A stretch of 57,815 nucleotides of DNA from the NCBI GenBank assembly GCA_964389685.1, contig CAYMFM010000018.1, forward strand, positions 1 to 57,815. Direction: 5' to 3'. The notes below the pieces were generated by a model. That model saw nothing but the letters and a program-made list of their open reading frames with translations. It was not told the origin of the DNA and searched no databases. Shown here in pieces: positions 1 through 9,103 of this stretch. Each line of letters opens with the position of its first letter. Positions within the stretch are counted from its first letter, which is position 1. The position numbers were made by a program, and so were the translations under genes. The stretch comes from G020353115 sp964389685. GTDB taxonomy: Bacteria; Bacteroidota; Bacteroidia; Bacteroidales; VadinHA17.

Positions 1-96
1 AATCTTAAGGAACCTCTCTTTTTAAAATTTCAACTAACTTTTATACGATACCAATCCTTGAACCTAATATTCACTTAAACAGGGAGGACATCCCAT

Positions 97-533
97 ATGA
101 CAGTGGTTGCAGTAAACAACTTGTATAAATCCTATAATGGCAAAGTGGCGGTAAAGGATCTATCTTTTTCGGTCGAACAGGGCGAGATCCTGGGTCTTAT
201 AGGACCTAATGGTGCGGGTAAAAGCAGTACCATAAAGATAATTTTGGATTTCATGAAACCCGATTCAGGTGAAGTGGAAATTTTTGGCCATCCCATGAAT
301 GAAGGCTTTAAAAACCAAACCGGAATGCTCGAAAGCAAAAAGAAAAAAACAAGGAGATGAGCACACATCAAATGAATCAATTAGAAGAACTCTGCGACCG
401 GGTCCTGATGATCAATCATGGCCAGGCCGTCCTTTATGGGGATTTAAAGGAAACCAGGGCAAGCTTCACGAAAAATTCGGTCCAGGTAGCTGTGGAAGGA
501 GAAATTGCAAATTTCTTTGTAACTTACCTATAG
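97..533 (+). pseudogene. ABC transporter ATPase remnant with internal deletion
   Basis: The first 75 or so codons (from ATG 97, after the RBS-like AGGGAGG) encode the start of an ABC ATPase with an intact Walker A (GPNGAGKSS) and the usual text up to 'FGHPMNEG'. After about codon 78 the sequence no longer matches the family and reaches a stop at 358-360. A second frame (357-533) resumes with STHQM, the H-loop histidine, then LCDRVLMINHGQ and a short C-terminal tail. The Q-loop, signature motif and Walker B region are missing and the two halves are out of frame. A working ATPase is about 240-300 aa; this cannot hydrolyse ATP as it stands. No permease gene is adjacent. It is read as a decayed gene rather than two small genes. 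Confidence 0.8.
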
Positions 534-624
534 AAAATCAACAACTGAATGGATTAAGCTACCACCCTGCATTTAGCCTTGACCGTTAACTGCCCGAAAA
601 TGTTCGGATTCATTTGACGACGCA

Positions 625-654
625 CAAAAAGACCGGATCAACTTGTTGATCCGG
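625..654 (-). terminator. Intrinsic terminator of the susC-susD operon
   Basis: A perfect 10-bp stem (CCGGATCAAC at 633-642 with GTTGATCCGG at 645-654) and a minimal loop is followed on the minus strand by TCTTTTTG. It lies about 135 bp downstream of the susD-like stop, in the right orientation to end that transcript. Confidence 0.75.
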
Positions 655-789
655 CCCTAAGCTACCACCTAAACTAACTATCAACCCTTATTAACCTAAC
701 TAATTCTGAATAGGGTATTGGTTGTCAGCTCGCAGATACTATTTCCAAAAAAAGCATTCATGCGAAATCCTGATTAGTATTTATTATGT

Positions 790-2421
790 TTAATACCCCG
801 GGTTTTGTGTAAGATTTGGATTAGTATTAATCTGAGCTTCGGGAATAGCAAATATTGTTCTATAATCGCCATTTGGCCTGTGCGACAGCCACATTTTCGT
901 GGTAAATACCCCGAAACGAATTAAATCCTGCCTGCGACGAGCTTCAGCTGCAAATTCCCAGCCCAGTTCATCCAGAAATCTTCCGTACTGAATATCACCT
1001 CCTCCCTCGGGTTCAGTTACCACACCGCTTTCATAAAATCCATAATTATAACTGCTCCCTGCCTGAAGCTCAGCCCCGGTTACCGTAGATTTTCCAGGAT
1101 TATCAATAAAAGCCCTTCCCCTTACCTGTGTTACAAGTGCAGCCGCAGCATCAGCATCTCCTTTTCGAAGAAGGCACTCGGCTTTCATCATAAGGACATC
1201 TGCGTACCGGAAAAAGGGAACATCGTTTGACAAGCCGGATAAAGCCCCCATTTTAAATTCATATTTACCAATCCGGTAGCCTTCGTGTTCTCCACTTAAA
1301 TCCACGCTCTGGAGTATATTTACATACTCCAATGGTTTCCCCATCATTTCGGGAGAGAGATTGCATCTGAGCGTATCCCCATTGGATGCAAACTGTAATC
1401 CCATGATCCAGGTGCTTTCCAATCGGCTATCGTCATCATCATAAGTATCAATAAACTGAGGGATGGCACAGTTCCCTCCCCAGGGTGATACTTCTAGGTT
1501 ATACGTTGCCTGGCTGGCTGGATGCAGAGTCTTCAGGTGAATGTAGAATACAGGCCAGCCAGCCGTATAAATTTCATCGTACGGTATGGCGAAGATGATC
1601 TCGGTAGAGTTTTCATTCTCAGTTTTAAAAATATCACTAAAAACCGGTTCCAAATTATAAGCTCCGCTATTTATAATGTCATTACATTGTGTAATACAAT
1701 TATCCCATTCAGCCTTCCCTGTATAAACCTCTGCATTCAGATAAATCTTGGCAAGCAGCGTTTTAGCTGCCCACAGATTAAAACGTGCATAAGTACTTTG
1801 GTCGACATCATTACTAAGCAGGGATAGATTTCCGGTAATTTCGCCTACGATGAAATCATATACCTGCTGTCGTGTACTTTGTTCAGGCAGAAAACCTTCC
1901 TCAACATCAAAACGGGTGACAATAGGTACATTTCCAAAATTATCACAAAGTATATAATAGTAGAAGGCTCTTGCCACTTTCAGTTCAGCAAGGTAGTTTT
2001 CTTTCCCTTGGGAAATGGGGAGATTACCCGATTCAATCTGGTAAATTGCACGGTTTGCATTTGTAATCCCACTATAGGCCCGGGCCCATAAACCATTTGT
2101 GTGACTCTGCAGAGCGGTCCAAATATGCTTGTGCATTCTGCGGTAAACTCCACCGTCATCCCACCCATTCGGGCGAACAGGCGTAACAATAATATCAGAA
2201 CATTCTTCCTGGCAGCAAAAGAAACCATGCCATCCCCACATGAAGTCCCGAAGGTTGGAGTATACCGGCCCAATAACCGCCATAACATCTTCTTCCGAAG
2301 GATTGAATTGTTCAGCAATCAGTTCGGAGTAAACGGTTTCTTCGAGATCGGTACATGCATTAAATGTTATTGCCAATCCAAATACCGTAACAATAAAATA
2401 TTTAATATATCTGTTTTTCAT
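790..2421 (-). CDS. SusD/RagB-family outer-membrane lipoprotein
   Basis: A 543-aa surface lipoprotein that captures glycan or peptide ligand and acts as the lid on its SusC partner. The signal peptide ends in a lipobox (FNAC, Cys23) followed by the acidic stretch TDLEE, as expected for surface-exposed Bacteroidota lipoproteins. The body shows the RagB/SusD TPR-like helices (for example VARAFYYYILCDNFGNVP) and the family's usual C-terminal region with FFRYADVLMMKAECLLRKGD and LGWEFAAEARRRQDLIRFG. It is encoded 19 nt downstream of the SusC-like gene in the same operon. No glycoside hydrolase, ECF sigma or anti-sigma gene accompanies the pair, so the substrate cannot be named. Confidence 0.95.
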   Translation of the reverse strand: MKNRYIKYFIVTVFGLAITFNACTDLEETVYSELIAEQFNPSEEDVMAVIGPVYSNLRDFMWGWHGFFCCQEECSDIIVTPVRPNGWDDGGVYRRMHKHIWTALQSHTNGLWARAYSGITNANRAIYQIESGNLPISQGKENYLAELKVARAFYYYILCDNFGNVPIVTRFDVEEGFLPEQSTRQQVYDFIVGEITGNLSLLSNDVDQSTYARFNLWAAKTLLAKIYLNAEVYTGKAEWDNCITQCNDIINSGAYNLEPVFSDIFKTENENSTEIIFAIPYDEIYTAGWPVFYIHLKTLHPASQATYNLEVSPWGGNCAIPQFIDTYDDDDSRLESTWIMGLQFASNGDTLRCNLSPEMMGKPLEYVNILQSVDLSGEHEGYRIGKYEFKMGALSGLSNDVPFFRYADVLMMKAECLLRKGDADAAAALVTQVRGRAFIDNPGKSTVTGAELQAGSSYNYGFYESGVVTEPEGGGDIQYGRFLDELGWEFAAEARRRQDLIRFGVFTTKMWLSHRPNGDYRTIFAIPEAQINTNPNLTQNPGY

Positions 2422-2440
2422 GATTAACGATTTTGTATAG

Positions 2441-5422
2441 TTAAAAAGTTAGATTAATCCCAAATGAATACGTCCGGGTAGTTGGATATTTATCCCTCTC
2501 GTCGTTACCAGGAGACAATCCCATCCGGTTTACCTCCGGGTCAACACCTTTGTATCCTGTAATAGTGAACATGTTCAAACCTGACACATACACCCTTGCC
2601 TTATCGATGAAATTCACATTATCAACATTAAATGTATAACCCAGTATAATGTTATCTATTTTCCAATAGTCGCCATCTTCAATGTAATAACTTACATATT
2701 CCTGGGTGTCCTCTAATTTGTTCTTTCCATATACATTATCGTATGCAGATTCTAACACATTGTAGCGTATATTGATGGTTGGATTTTCATAGAACATACG
2801 TTGAAAATTGAGGATCTGAAATCCAAATGCACCGCGCATGGTTATGTTAAGGTCAAAATTTTTATACCTGAATGTATTATTCCAACTTGCATAATGTTTT
2901 GGTAAGCCATTACCTAGTATCTTTTTATCATCGGTTGTTTTCAGGTTGCTAGTGACCGGATTTCCATCCACATCCTCAATGATCCAGATACCACTATCAT
3001 CGATGTCGATCGACTTATATCCATAGAAATCGCCAATGGGACCACCAATCTTTACGCGATGGGTTGATTGCTGTATCGGGTCACCCGTATAACCTGTATC
3101 AAAGAAATCGTTGGTTGTTTGGAATTTGTCGTTTGTCAATGATACCAGTTTGTTTGAGTTTGTTGAATAGTTAAAACTCGATATCCAGTCGAAGTTTGGA
3201 GTTCTTACAGGTACAAGCTGTAGTAAAACTTCCACGCCTTTGTTTTCAATTTCCCCAACATTCGCTATTATGGAATTATACAAGTAGGGCGGGGTTGGAA
3301 CCTGGTAATTCCAGAGCATATCCTTTGTATTCCTTTTGTACACATCGATCGTACCGCTCACCCGGCTTTCAAACAAAGCAAAGTCAAGACCAATATTGGT
3401 TTCTGCTTTTCTTTCCCAGCGAAGATCAGGGTTTGGGTTACTTGAAGGTCTAATCTCCCTTATCCATTCACCATCAACAAGTATCCGGTTTCCGTAGGTT
3501 AGACGTGTTAAGGACATGTACGGATCGTTTGGTTCTGTTCCTGTGACCCCGTATCCGGCTCTTAGCTTGAGTTCATCAACGAAAGCCAGGGATTGCAAAA
3601 AGGGTTCATTGCTAATTCTCCAACCCACAGATACAGCGGGGAAAGTACCCCATTGGTTGTTTTCCCCGAATTTGGAGGATCCTTCACGCCGCACACTGGC
3701 CATTAGTAGGTACCTGTCAGCATAACTATAGTTTACACGGCCAAAAAAACCAATCAGCTTCGATGAACTCTTGTAACTATCCATGCCTGCTAAACCATCC
3801 AGCAGTCCGTTACCCTGATCCATGTTATTATATGAAAATGCATCGGTAGGAAAGTCCCTGTTATTTATCCAAAAATTTTCTCCGACATAATCCTGGTAAC
3901 TGTAACCGCCAAGTAACGTAAACCTGTGTCTGTCAATTGCTTTATTGTATTCTGCAGTTAATTCCAAAAGATTATCGATTGAAGAGCTGGATCCACGTGA
4001 TGCATAACCATTTAATCCGTCCCTGACATTGGAAATATGGTTTTTTGTCTCAGAATAACCCCTGGTTTGATTCCAGTAATGAGTTGAAAGAAGCAGTTTC
4101 GTCTTCAGTCCGGAAATCGGGTTCAAAGTTAAACTTCCAGATAAACGAAAATTTTGGTTTCTGTTCTCACCATCGGTTTCTTTCAGCCAAGCTACAGGGT
4201 TTTCATATTGAAAAACACCGGGATGTTCCACCCAGTCACCATTTGCATCTTTTATCGCGTCAGTCGGATTTCGGATAAGAGCCTGACGGTAAATAGTTGT
4301 ATTAAAACTGTAGCCGTCTCCACCAGCCCAATACTTCTCCGAGCCACCCAGGATATTGATATTGGCCGAAAGAATTCCGTCAAACATCGAATGATTTACA
4401 TCAAGACGGCTATTTATCCTATTAACGTCAGAATTCTTGAAAATCCCTTGACTATACTTGTAGTTTACCGAACCGATATAATTTGTTTTACCATTTCCTC
4501 CCTTAAGAACTAAATGATGCATATGGCTCACGGGGGTACGTGTAATTTCATCAAACCAGTCGGTGGTTGCACCATAATCTGTCAGCGGCTCCCCCTGGGC
4601 AATTAGCCTCCTGTAATCGTCAGCCATTAAAAACTCGGCTTTCTTTGCTATTGTTTGAGTACTTGTATATGCGCTATATTCAATGGTTGCAGGCATTATA
4701 CCCTGCATCTTCTCGGTGGTGATTAATATTACCCCGTTAGTACCACGTGTGCCGTATATTGCAGCAGCTGACCCATCTTTCAATACATCAATCGATTCGA
4801 TATTTTCAGGAGCTACTGTATTCAAATTTCCTGGCACTCCATCAATTAATATTAACGGAGTGGCATCCGTGTAAATAGATGTAATCCCACGAAGCATAAT
4901 CTGAGCTTCTGATACCGGATTGCCACTTGGAGTAGTAACCGATAAACCGGCAACCTTTCCTTGAATTAATTGAGCTGCATCTTTTACTGCACCTTTTACG
5001 AAATCATCAGACTTTACAGTGGTTATAGAACTGGTAACGTCCGCTTTTTTCTGAGTACCATAACCTATCACCACTATTTCATCGAGTCGCGCGTAGTCAG
5101 GCTCCAGAATTACATCAATTACATTTGATGTGCCAATGGGTACTTCCTGAGTCGACAAACCTACAAAAGAAAAAACTAAAGTAGCCCCCTCAGGTACAGT
5201 AATGGAAAAATTCCCATTAAGATCTGTTACAGTCCCCTTGCTAGTTCCTTTCTGCAAAACAGTTACTCCCGGAAGTGCCCGCCCGTCCTCAGAACTTTTC
5301 ACAGTCCCGGTAATAGGCCTGTCTTGTGCATACACATGTTGTATTCCTATTCCAATTAGAAACACAAAAAGTAAGAAAATTGTCTTCAACCCATATAAGT
5401 TTGGGTCTGGCTTGTTTTTCAT
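2441..5422 (-). CDS. SusC/RagA-family TonB-linked outer-membrane protein
   Basis: A 993-aa TonB-dependent transporter. The order is: signal peptide (residues 1-33, ending VYAQ), a carboxypeptidase-regulatory-like beta domain (about 35-112, ITGTVKSSEDGRALPGV), the linker with DEIVVIGYGTQKK, a plug domain (about 120-235, with LRGITS and LKDGSAAAIYGTRGTNGVI) and a 22-strand barrel ending in the aromatic C-terminal strand YSFGINLTF. It imports ligands captured by the SusD-like protein using TonB energy. It lacks the extra N-terminal signalling (STN) domain used by ECF/FecR-controlled members, which agrees with the absence of regulators nearby. The length is typical for the family. Confidence 0.96.
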   Translation of the reverse strand: MKNKPDPNLYGLKTIFLLFVFLIGIGIQHVYAQDRPITGTVKSSEDGRALPGVTVLQKGTSKGTVTDLNGNFSITVPEGATLVFSFVGLSTQEVPIGTSNVIDVILEPDYARLDEIVVIGYGTQKKADVTSSITTVKSDDFVKGAVKDAAQLIQGKVAGLSVTTPSGNPVSEAQIMLRGITSIYTDATPLILIDGVPGNLNTVAPENIESIDVLKDGSAAAIYGTRGTNGVILITTEKMQGIMPATIEYSAYTSTQTIAKKAEFLMADDYRRLIAQGEPLTDYGATTDWFDEITRTPVSHMHHLVLKGGNGKTNYIGSVNYKYSQGIFKNSDVNRINSRLDVNHSMFDGILSANINILGGSEKYWAGGDGYSFNTTIYRQALIRNPTDAIKDANGDWVEHPGVFQYENPVAWLKETDGENRNQNFRLSGSLTLNPISGLKTKLLLSTHYWNQTRGYSETKNHISNVRDGLNGYASRGSSSSIDNLLELTAEYNKAIDRHRFTLLGGYSYQDYVGENFWINNRDFPTDAFSYNNMDQGNGLLDGLAGMDSYKSSSKLIGFFGRVNYSYADRYLLMASVRREGSSKFGENNQWGTFPAVSVGWRISNEPFLQSLAFVDELKLRAGYGVTGTEPNDPYMSLTRLTYGNRILVDGEWIREIRPSSNPNPDLRWERKAETNIGLDFALFESRVSGTIDVYKRNTKDMLWNYQVPTPPYLYNSIIANVGEIENKGVEVLLQLVPVRTPNFDWISSFNYSTNSNKLVSLTNDKFQTTNDFFDTGYTGDPIQQSTHRVKIGGPIGDFYGYKSIDIDDSGIWIIEDVDGNPVTSNLKTTDDKKILGNGLPKHYASWNNTFRYKNFDLNITMRGAFGFQILNFQRMFYENPTINIRYNVLESAYDNVYGKNKLEDTQEYVSYYIEDGDYWKIDNIILGYTFNVDNVNFIDKARVYVSGLNMFTITGYKGVDPEVNRMGLSPGNDERDKYPTTRTYSFGINLTF

Positions 5423-6143
5423 AAGGTTTAGTTTTTAAGGTTATAATGATTAAAATATTTTTATTTTGTTTAAATGAAGCCTCAAAAGAGAACCCGGAAA
5501 AAACAAAGTAACTTTAGCATTCTTTCATAGATAGTATGATCTAGTTATAATATTTAGTTTCTCATATTAGAAAAAATGCTACTAGATACATATTAGGAAG
5601 TAAACTTTTATTTCGTCAGATTTCTAGTAGAACAAAGGCTTTTACGACTTATTCAATTAAAGTACTGTTCATTATAAAAAGTTCATCTTAGTTGTCGGCA
5701 GCCTAATATACTGAATGAATAACCTAAATTATAATCTGACCTAATCCGAATTCTTTTTTCGTTTCAAATAAACTGATGTCATTATTACTTCATAACCAAG
5801 CTGAACTTCATTGATGGTAGAATGCTAAAATACACATAAGCTATTAAGTGTATTTTTTACATTTTATTTAATAAATGTAAATTTAACACTTTACTTATAT
5901 TTTCCAAACAAAAACGAATAAATTTTTTGTAAAATAGGGATGGTTGGTGCTTATTTAGACTCATTCTAATTCTAGTATAGCTTTTACAAACCCATTTCCA
6001 CTAAACGCACCTACCGGTCAAGGTGTACAACCTATTCCGATATAAAGCGAGCAATTAATATCTCTAAAATTTTACCAATCATTAAGCATTGATAATTTAA
6101 TGGTTATAATCCGGAATCAGCTGTTCAAACTAGCCCGTAACGG

Positions 6144-6179
6144 GGTGCTCAGTTTACTTCAGAACAAGGTGTTCAGTTT
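6144..6179. repeat. Two direct repeats resembling an IS21-type end
   Basis: GGTGCTCAGTTT (6144-6155) and GGTGTTCAGTTT (6168-6179) recur at a 24-bp period within a short GC-richer patch. Multiple direct repeats of this type are known at IS21-family ends. No istA/istB remains are visible, so this is at most a scar. Confidence 0.3.
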
Positions 6180-6584
6180 CACCGAAATTTCTACCATTCC
6201 GGGCCAATTTGAACAAAATTCATTTGAAGATTTGTATACACAGGTGTTATGATTCAATATAAATAGGGACAGCTAACGATTTATTTCATAGTAAAATACT
6301 GCATTAGATCGAATTATACATTGGCAACAATAAATTGGTATTAAATCCCAGAGCAAGATCTGGACTCTTATTTCCACAGCGAGCTGCGGGGAACCAGCCT
6401 GCCGGCTGGCAGGTTAAACCACGCTTCTCGTCCCCCGACTTCGTCGGACGATTTGTCCGCCGGAGTTTCAACGTAGGCGGAAGCCGACTACGTCGGGCGA
6501 AGTCCGAAGCGAACGCGAAGGAGGATTAAACTTCCTGAATTGTAAGACCCTGAAAGGGTCGAAATATGAATAACCCCGGGGTAC

Positions 6585-6636
6585 GCCCTGTGAAATAAAA
6601 GCAAAGCTTTTGCCGCGAAGAAGTATTTCACAGGGC
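6585..6636. repeat. Hairpin repeat, CCCTGTGAAATA family
   Basis: Inverted arms GCCCTGTGAAATA (6585-6597) and TATTTCACAGGGC (6624-6636) enclose a 26-nt loop, with further outer CCCCGGG pairing. Related arms occur at 19052-19103, 35447-35498 and 35571-35583, always between genes. It is a dispersed hairpin family; no coding content. Confidence 0.75.
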
Positions 6637-6661
6637 AAGCCCGGGGTAAACGTGACCTGTG

Positions 6662-6692
6662 AAAATCCCGGAATTACTCCGGGATTTTTTTT
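6662..6692 (+). terminator. Orphan terminator-like hairpin
   Basis: A perfect 11-bp stem (AAAATCCCGGA with TCCGGGATTTT) with a 5-nt loop runs into eight T residues on the plus strand. The nearest plus-strand gene upstream is the broken ABC ATPase over 6 kb away, so it may belong to the repeat cluster or remain from a lost gene. Confidence 0.55.
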
Positions 6693-6773
6693 ATCGTAAA
6701 TCATGAGCCTGGCATACTTATTGTAATTTTTCAATTGTCATTACCTAATAGTTAGATTAATTTTAGGGGAGAG

Positions 6774-6800
6774 CCCGGATCATTTCCGGGTTTTATTTTT
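6774..6800 (+). terminator. Second terminator-like hairpin
   Basis: CCCGGA/TCCGGG stem with a 5-nt loop followed by TTTTATTTTTTTCG. The tail CCGGGTTTTATTTTTT is repeated again at about 6835-6850, giving two near-identical terminator tails 50 bp apart. Confidence 0.45.
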
Positions 6801-6970
6801 TTCGGTGGTTTCTTCATTCACCGGGCAGACGTGCCGGGTTTTATTTTTTCGAATAGTATTCTCCCTTTTCTGTCTTCCAGAGCAAAAAAATCCGCTTTAT
6901 AAACGCAATGCGTTTATCCGCTAGCAACAAGGCGATCAGAGAAATAGTCTTGATTTTACTTATGTTTATA

Positions 6971-8500
6971 TCAACTAATTTTTTCTTTGACTAAATTACT
7001 GATAAACTTTGCAAATTCAGATATATCGTTGTTTATGCTAGCTTTTTCCAATGCAGACATATAATCATCTCTACTTTCAACTGGGATGACCGTCCAAGGA
7101 TATCCTCCTGATGCCAACATTGTATTCATCAAAAACCTAGCTATCCTCCCATTCCCATCAAAATAGGGGTGAATATAGACTAAAATAAAGTGGCCAAGTA
7201 CAACTCTTACACTTGCTTCGGTTTCTTCCTTAAGTAAATCAAACAAAGTAGGCATTGAATCTCTTACTGCTTCATGGTTTGGAGGTGCATGCATAGAACC
7301 CTTTATGAATACAGGTCCATTCCGGTACCCAGCAAGATCTGATGCTTTCAATATACCAGCAGTTACACTTGGAGCAAGTAATTCACGGTACCAGGTACCA
7401 TGATCCTTACCTACAACCAGACCTGAATTTTCTCCATTAAGAATAGACTTGATACTTTTTCTAACCTCCTGAAATGCTAAATAATAGCCACGAGCAGCCA
7501 TGGCATTTTTTTGATCAATATCTTCTTTATTTTCATCCGGATTCCAATTTCCACTTTTCACTCGCTCAATCAGCTCTGGAGTAACACGATATCCCTCTAT
7601 TGAAAGAGAATGATATGCATCTTCAGAGTAACTATCCTCTACCTGTTTTAAGTAATCGTCGATGTTACTGGGCAATCCAATTGTTTTAGGAAAATTGTCG
7701 ATCACTGTTTGACGCATCTGTGACCACATGATTTTAATGCGGTTTACATATGGTGATGATTCTCGACTATTTAAAAGTACAGGTAGCTTATCTGTAAATG
7801 GATCCGTTTCACGTACATCATAGCCAGCTGATTTCATCGTCTTTATGATTTCATCTGCAATTGTATCTTTCCCAATATTTCTAAAAGCACCTGATAAACG
7901 TCCTGCAACAACAGTATGACCTCCTTCAAGAAGTTTAGCTAAGAGTCCGGATCCATCTTTAACCATTGCCAGACAGGTCCGGGCATCTGTTGAATGACGT
8001 GTAAAAAAGTCTGCACCACAAGCTATCAAACCACTTTCTAAGTAATAGATATTTAACCCATCCATTGAATATATTTCACCTTTTACTGGTAATGTGGTCC
8101 GTATATCAAAAATGGATGTATTAAAAAGCAATCTTGTTACTTTATTTCTAGCTTTAGGAGAACGAACTAAAAGTTGTTTCGGGACTGTTTTGTTTCCAAC
8201 TTGAAGCTGTAGAGACTGGTCAGGTGATAAACACCAGTTGTCTTCAAATCTTGAATTAAGATATACGCAAACAAAATCCCAAAAAGAAGTATACCAAGAG
8301 GTAGTATCTCCCTTCGGACTTTCAGGTCTTGAGGTAATGAACCATCCTTTTATTACTTCTTGAATGAAACCATTTGCTAATAACCTATCTTTATGGGTCC
8401 GCGAAAGTTCCCCTGCCTTAATTACAGCCTTTCCATTCTCATCTTGGAGAGAACGCAATATCTCAAGAGATACGGCCAATTTTTCTGATGGTGTTGCCAT
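6971..8500 (-). CDS. AbiEi-like wHTH domain fused to a Fic AMPylation domain
   Basis: A 509-aa Fic-family protein. The C-terminal half has the canonical catalytic motif HPYFDGNGRIAR (about residues 444-455), whose His acts in transfer of AMP (or another NMP) to a target hydroxyl. A helix at about 298-303 reads SLSIEG, matching the [S/T]xxxE[G/N] autoinhibitory motif, so it would be a self-inhibited (class II) Fic enzyme. The first ~60 residues (VIKAGELSRTHKDRLLANGF, then GWFITSRP) resemble the winged-helix N-terminus of AbiEi-type antitoxins, known DNA-binding autorepressors. The ATG at 8498-8500 is preceded by AAAGGA and is preferred over an in-frame GTG at 8534-8536. No partner toxin or antitoxin gene is adjacent. 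Target unknown. Confidence 0.9.
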   Translation of the reverse strand: MATPSEKLAVSLEILRSLQDENGKAVIKAGELSRTHKDRLLANGFIQEVIKGWFITSRPESPKGDTTSWYTSFWDFVCVYLNSRFEDNWCLSPDQSLQLQVGNKTVPKQLLVRSPKARNKVTRLLFNTSIFDIRTTLPVKGEIYSMDGLNIYYLESGLIACGADFFTRHSTDARTCLAMVKDGSGLLAKLLEGGHTVVAGRLSGAFRNIGKDTIADEIIKTMKSAGYDVRETDPFTDKLPVLLNSRESSPYVNRIKIMWSQMRQTVIDNFPKTIGLPSNIDDYLKQVEDSYSEDAYHSLSIEGYRVTPELIERVKSGNWNPDENKEDIDQKNAMAARGYYLAFQEVRKSIKSILNGENSGLVVGKDHGTWYRELLAPSVTAGILKASDLAGYRNGPVFIKGSMHAPPNHEAVRDSMPTLFDLLKEETEASVRVVLGHFILVYIHPYFDGNGRIARFLMNTMLASGGYPWTVIPVESRDDYMSALEKASINNDISEFAKFISNLVKEKIS

Positions 8501-8544
8501 ATATAATCCTTTGTTTGTTTGTACAACAATTCGCACTTACTTTC

Positions 8545-8590
8545 GTACCATATTTAGCTTATTCTGTTGTACCATATTTAGCTTATTCTG
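8545..8590 (-). promoter_or_regulatory. Tandem 22-bp direct repeat, candidate operator of the fic gene
   Basis: A 22-bp unit (begins GTACCATATTTAGC on the plus strand) occurs twice without mismatch at 8545-8566 and 8569-8590. It lies between a TATATTTG -7-type element (8591-8598, minus strand) and the fic start, where a bound protein would block transcription. The wHTH N-terminus of the downstream protein is an obvious candidate for autoregulation; that link is inference. Confidence 0.65.
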
Positions 8591-8598
8591 CAAATATA
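8591..8598 (-). promoter_or_regulatory. Putative -7 promoter element of the fic gene
   Basis: On the minus strand TATATTTG matches the Bacteroidota TAnnTTTG element. No good TTTG -33 box is found at the usual 19-21 bp spacing, so it may be weak or activator-dependent. The predicted start falls inside the first operator-like repeat. Confidence 0.45.
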
Positions 8599-8639
8599 CA
8601 TAAATTCAATAGAATACTTTGTAAAGTAATTTGAGTCTT

Positions 8640-8865
8640 AACGCCCAGTTGCTAATCGAGTAGGCGGCTGACGGGATTGTAGCCCCGCCAGTGCACCTCT
8701 TCCCGATACACTTCGTTACGGGACAGGCACACCGCAATTGCTCTCGCAATTGTGTACGGTTCTCGCCTGCCTTCGCCGGAGCGGCTACGCGCAGGCAGGT
8801 ATACGGCGGTTCATTAAACAACTGACACTTTACGGTAGAAATCTTCAAAAGGTATATATCCACGT
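8640..8865. other. GC-rich palindromic interval, origin unclear
   Basis: GC-rich against its surroundings, with stacked short inverted repeats (for example CAATTG arms around 8740-8755 and GCCTGCC/GGCAGGC around 8766-8797). It includes TGTACGGTTCT, similar to the 3' half of group II intron domain V, but the matching 5' half is absent. No gene is supported. Confidence 0.4.
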
Positions 8866-8868
8866 TGT

Positions 8869-8924
8869 TTAACCCGCATTATTCATGCAATGCACTGCGT
8901 TTTTGCATGAATAATGCGGGTTAA
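8869..8924. repeat. Perfect 22-bp inverted repeat
   Basis: Arms at 8869-8890 and 8903-8924 are exact reverse complements (left arm begins TTAACCCGCATTATTC) around a 12-nt loop (8891-8902). There is no T-run after it. It abuts the palindromic interval to its left. It could be an element end or a regulatory hairpin; it is intergenic. Confidence 0.8.
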
Positions 8925-9103
8925 CACTTCCAAAGAAGTAATCCAATTGATTCTAAGGATATGTTCCTGGTAAAAGGTTACCAGATCATTGGAATTTTTC
9001 CAATTTTAGCGAACCATTCCATCCCAGAGCGACGAACTTTCTTATAAGGTATCTAATCCTATCTGATACAAAAAGTCTTCTTAAATCAGGAATGGTATGG
9101 TTA

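Larger units (their letters stand above)
5423..6970. other. Gene-poor interval upstream of susC
   Basis: About 1.5 kb without a supportable gene. The first 700 bp are AT-rich and would hold the susC promoter, but I found no clear TAnnTTTG element. From 6136 on it contains two short direct repeats resembling IS21-type ends, a GC-rich palindromic stretch (6350-6530), a long hairpin (6585-6636) and two terminator-like hairpins (6662-6692, 6774-6800). Short open frames here show no family features. Confidence 0.7.

Noticed and set aside
790..5422. Polysaccharide utilisation locus
   Set aside because: Only the SusC/SusD pair is present; no carbohydrate-active enzyme, sensor or ECF sigma gene adjoins it, so glycan use cannot be claimed.
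6971..8536. Two-gene toxin-antitoxin operon
   Set aside because: The antitoxin-like wHTH and Fic domains are in one uninterrupted frame; no second gene is found on either side.
8640..8800. Group II intron 3' end (domain V)
   Set aside because: TGTACGGTTCT resembles the 3' strand of domain V, but the complementary 5' strand and any reverse transcriptase are missing.
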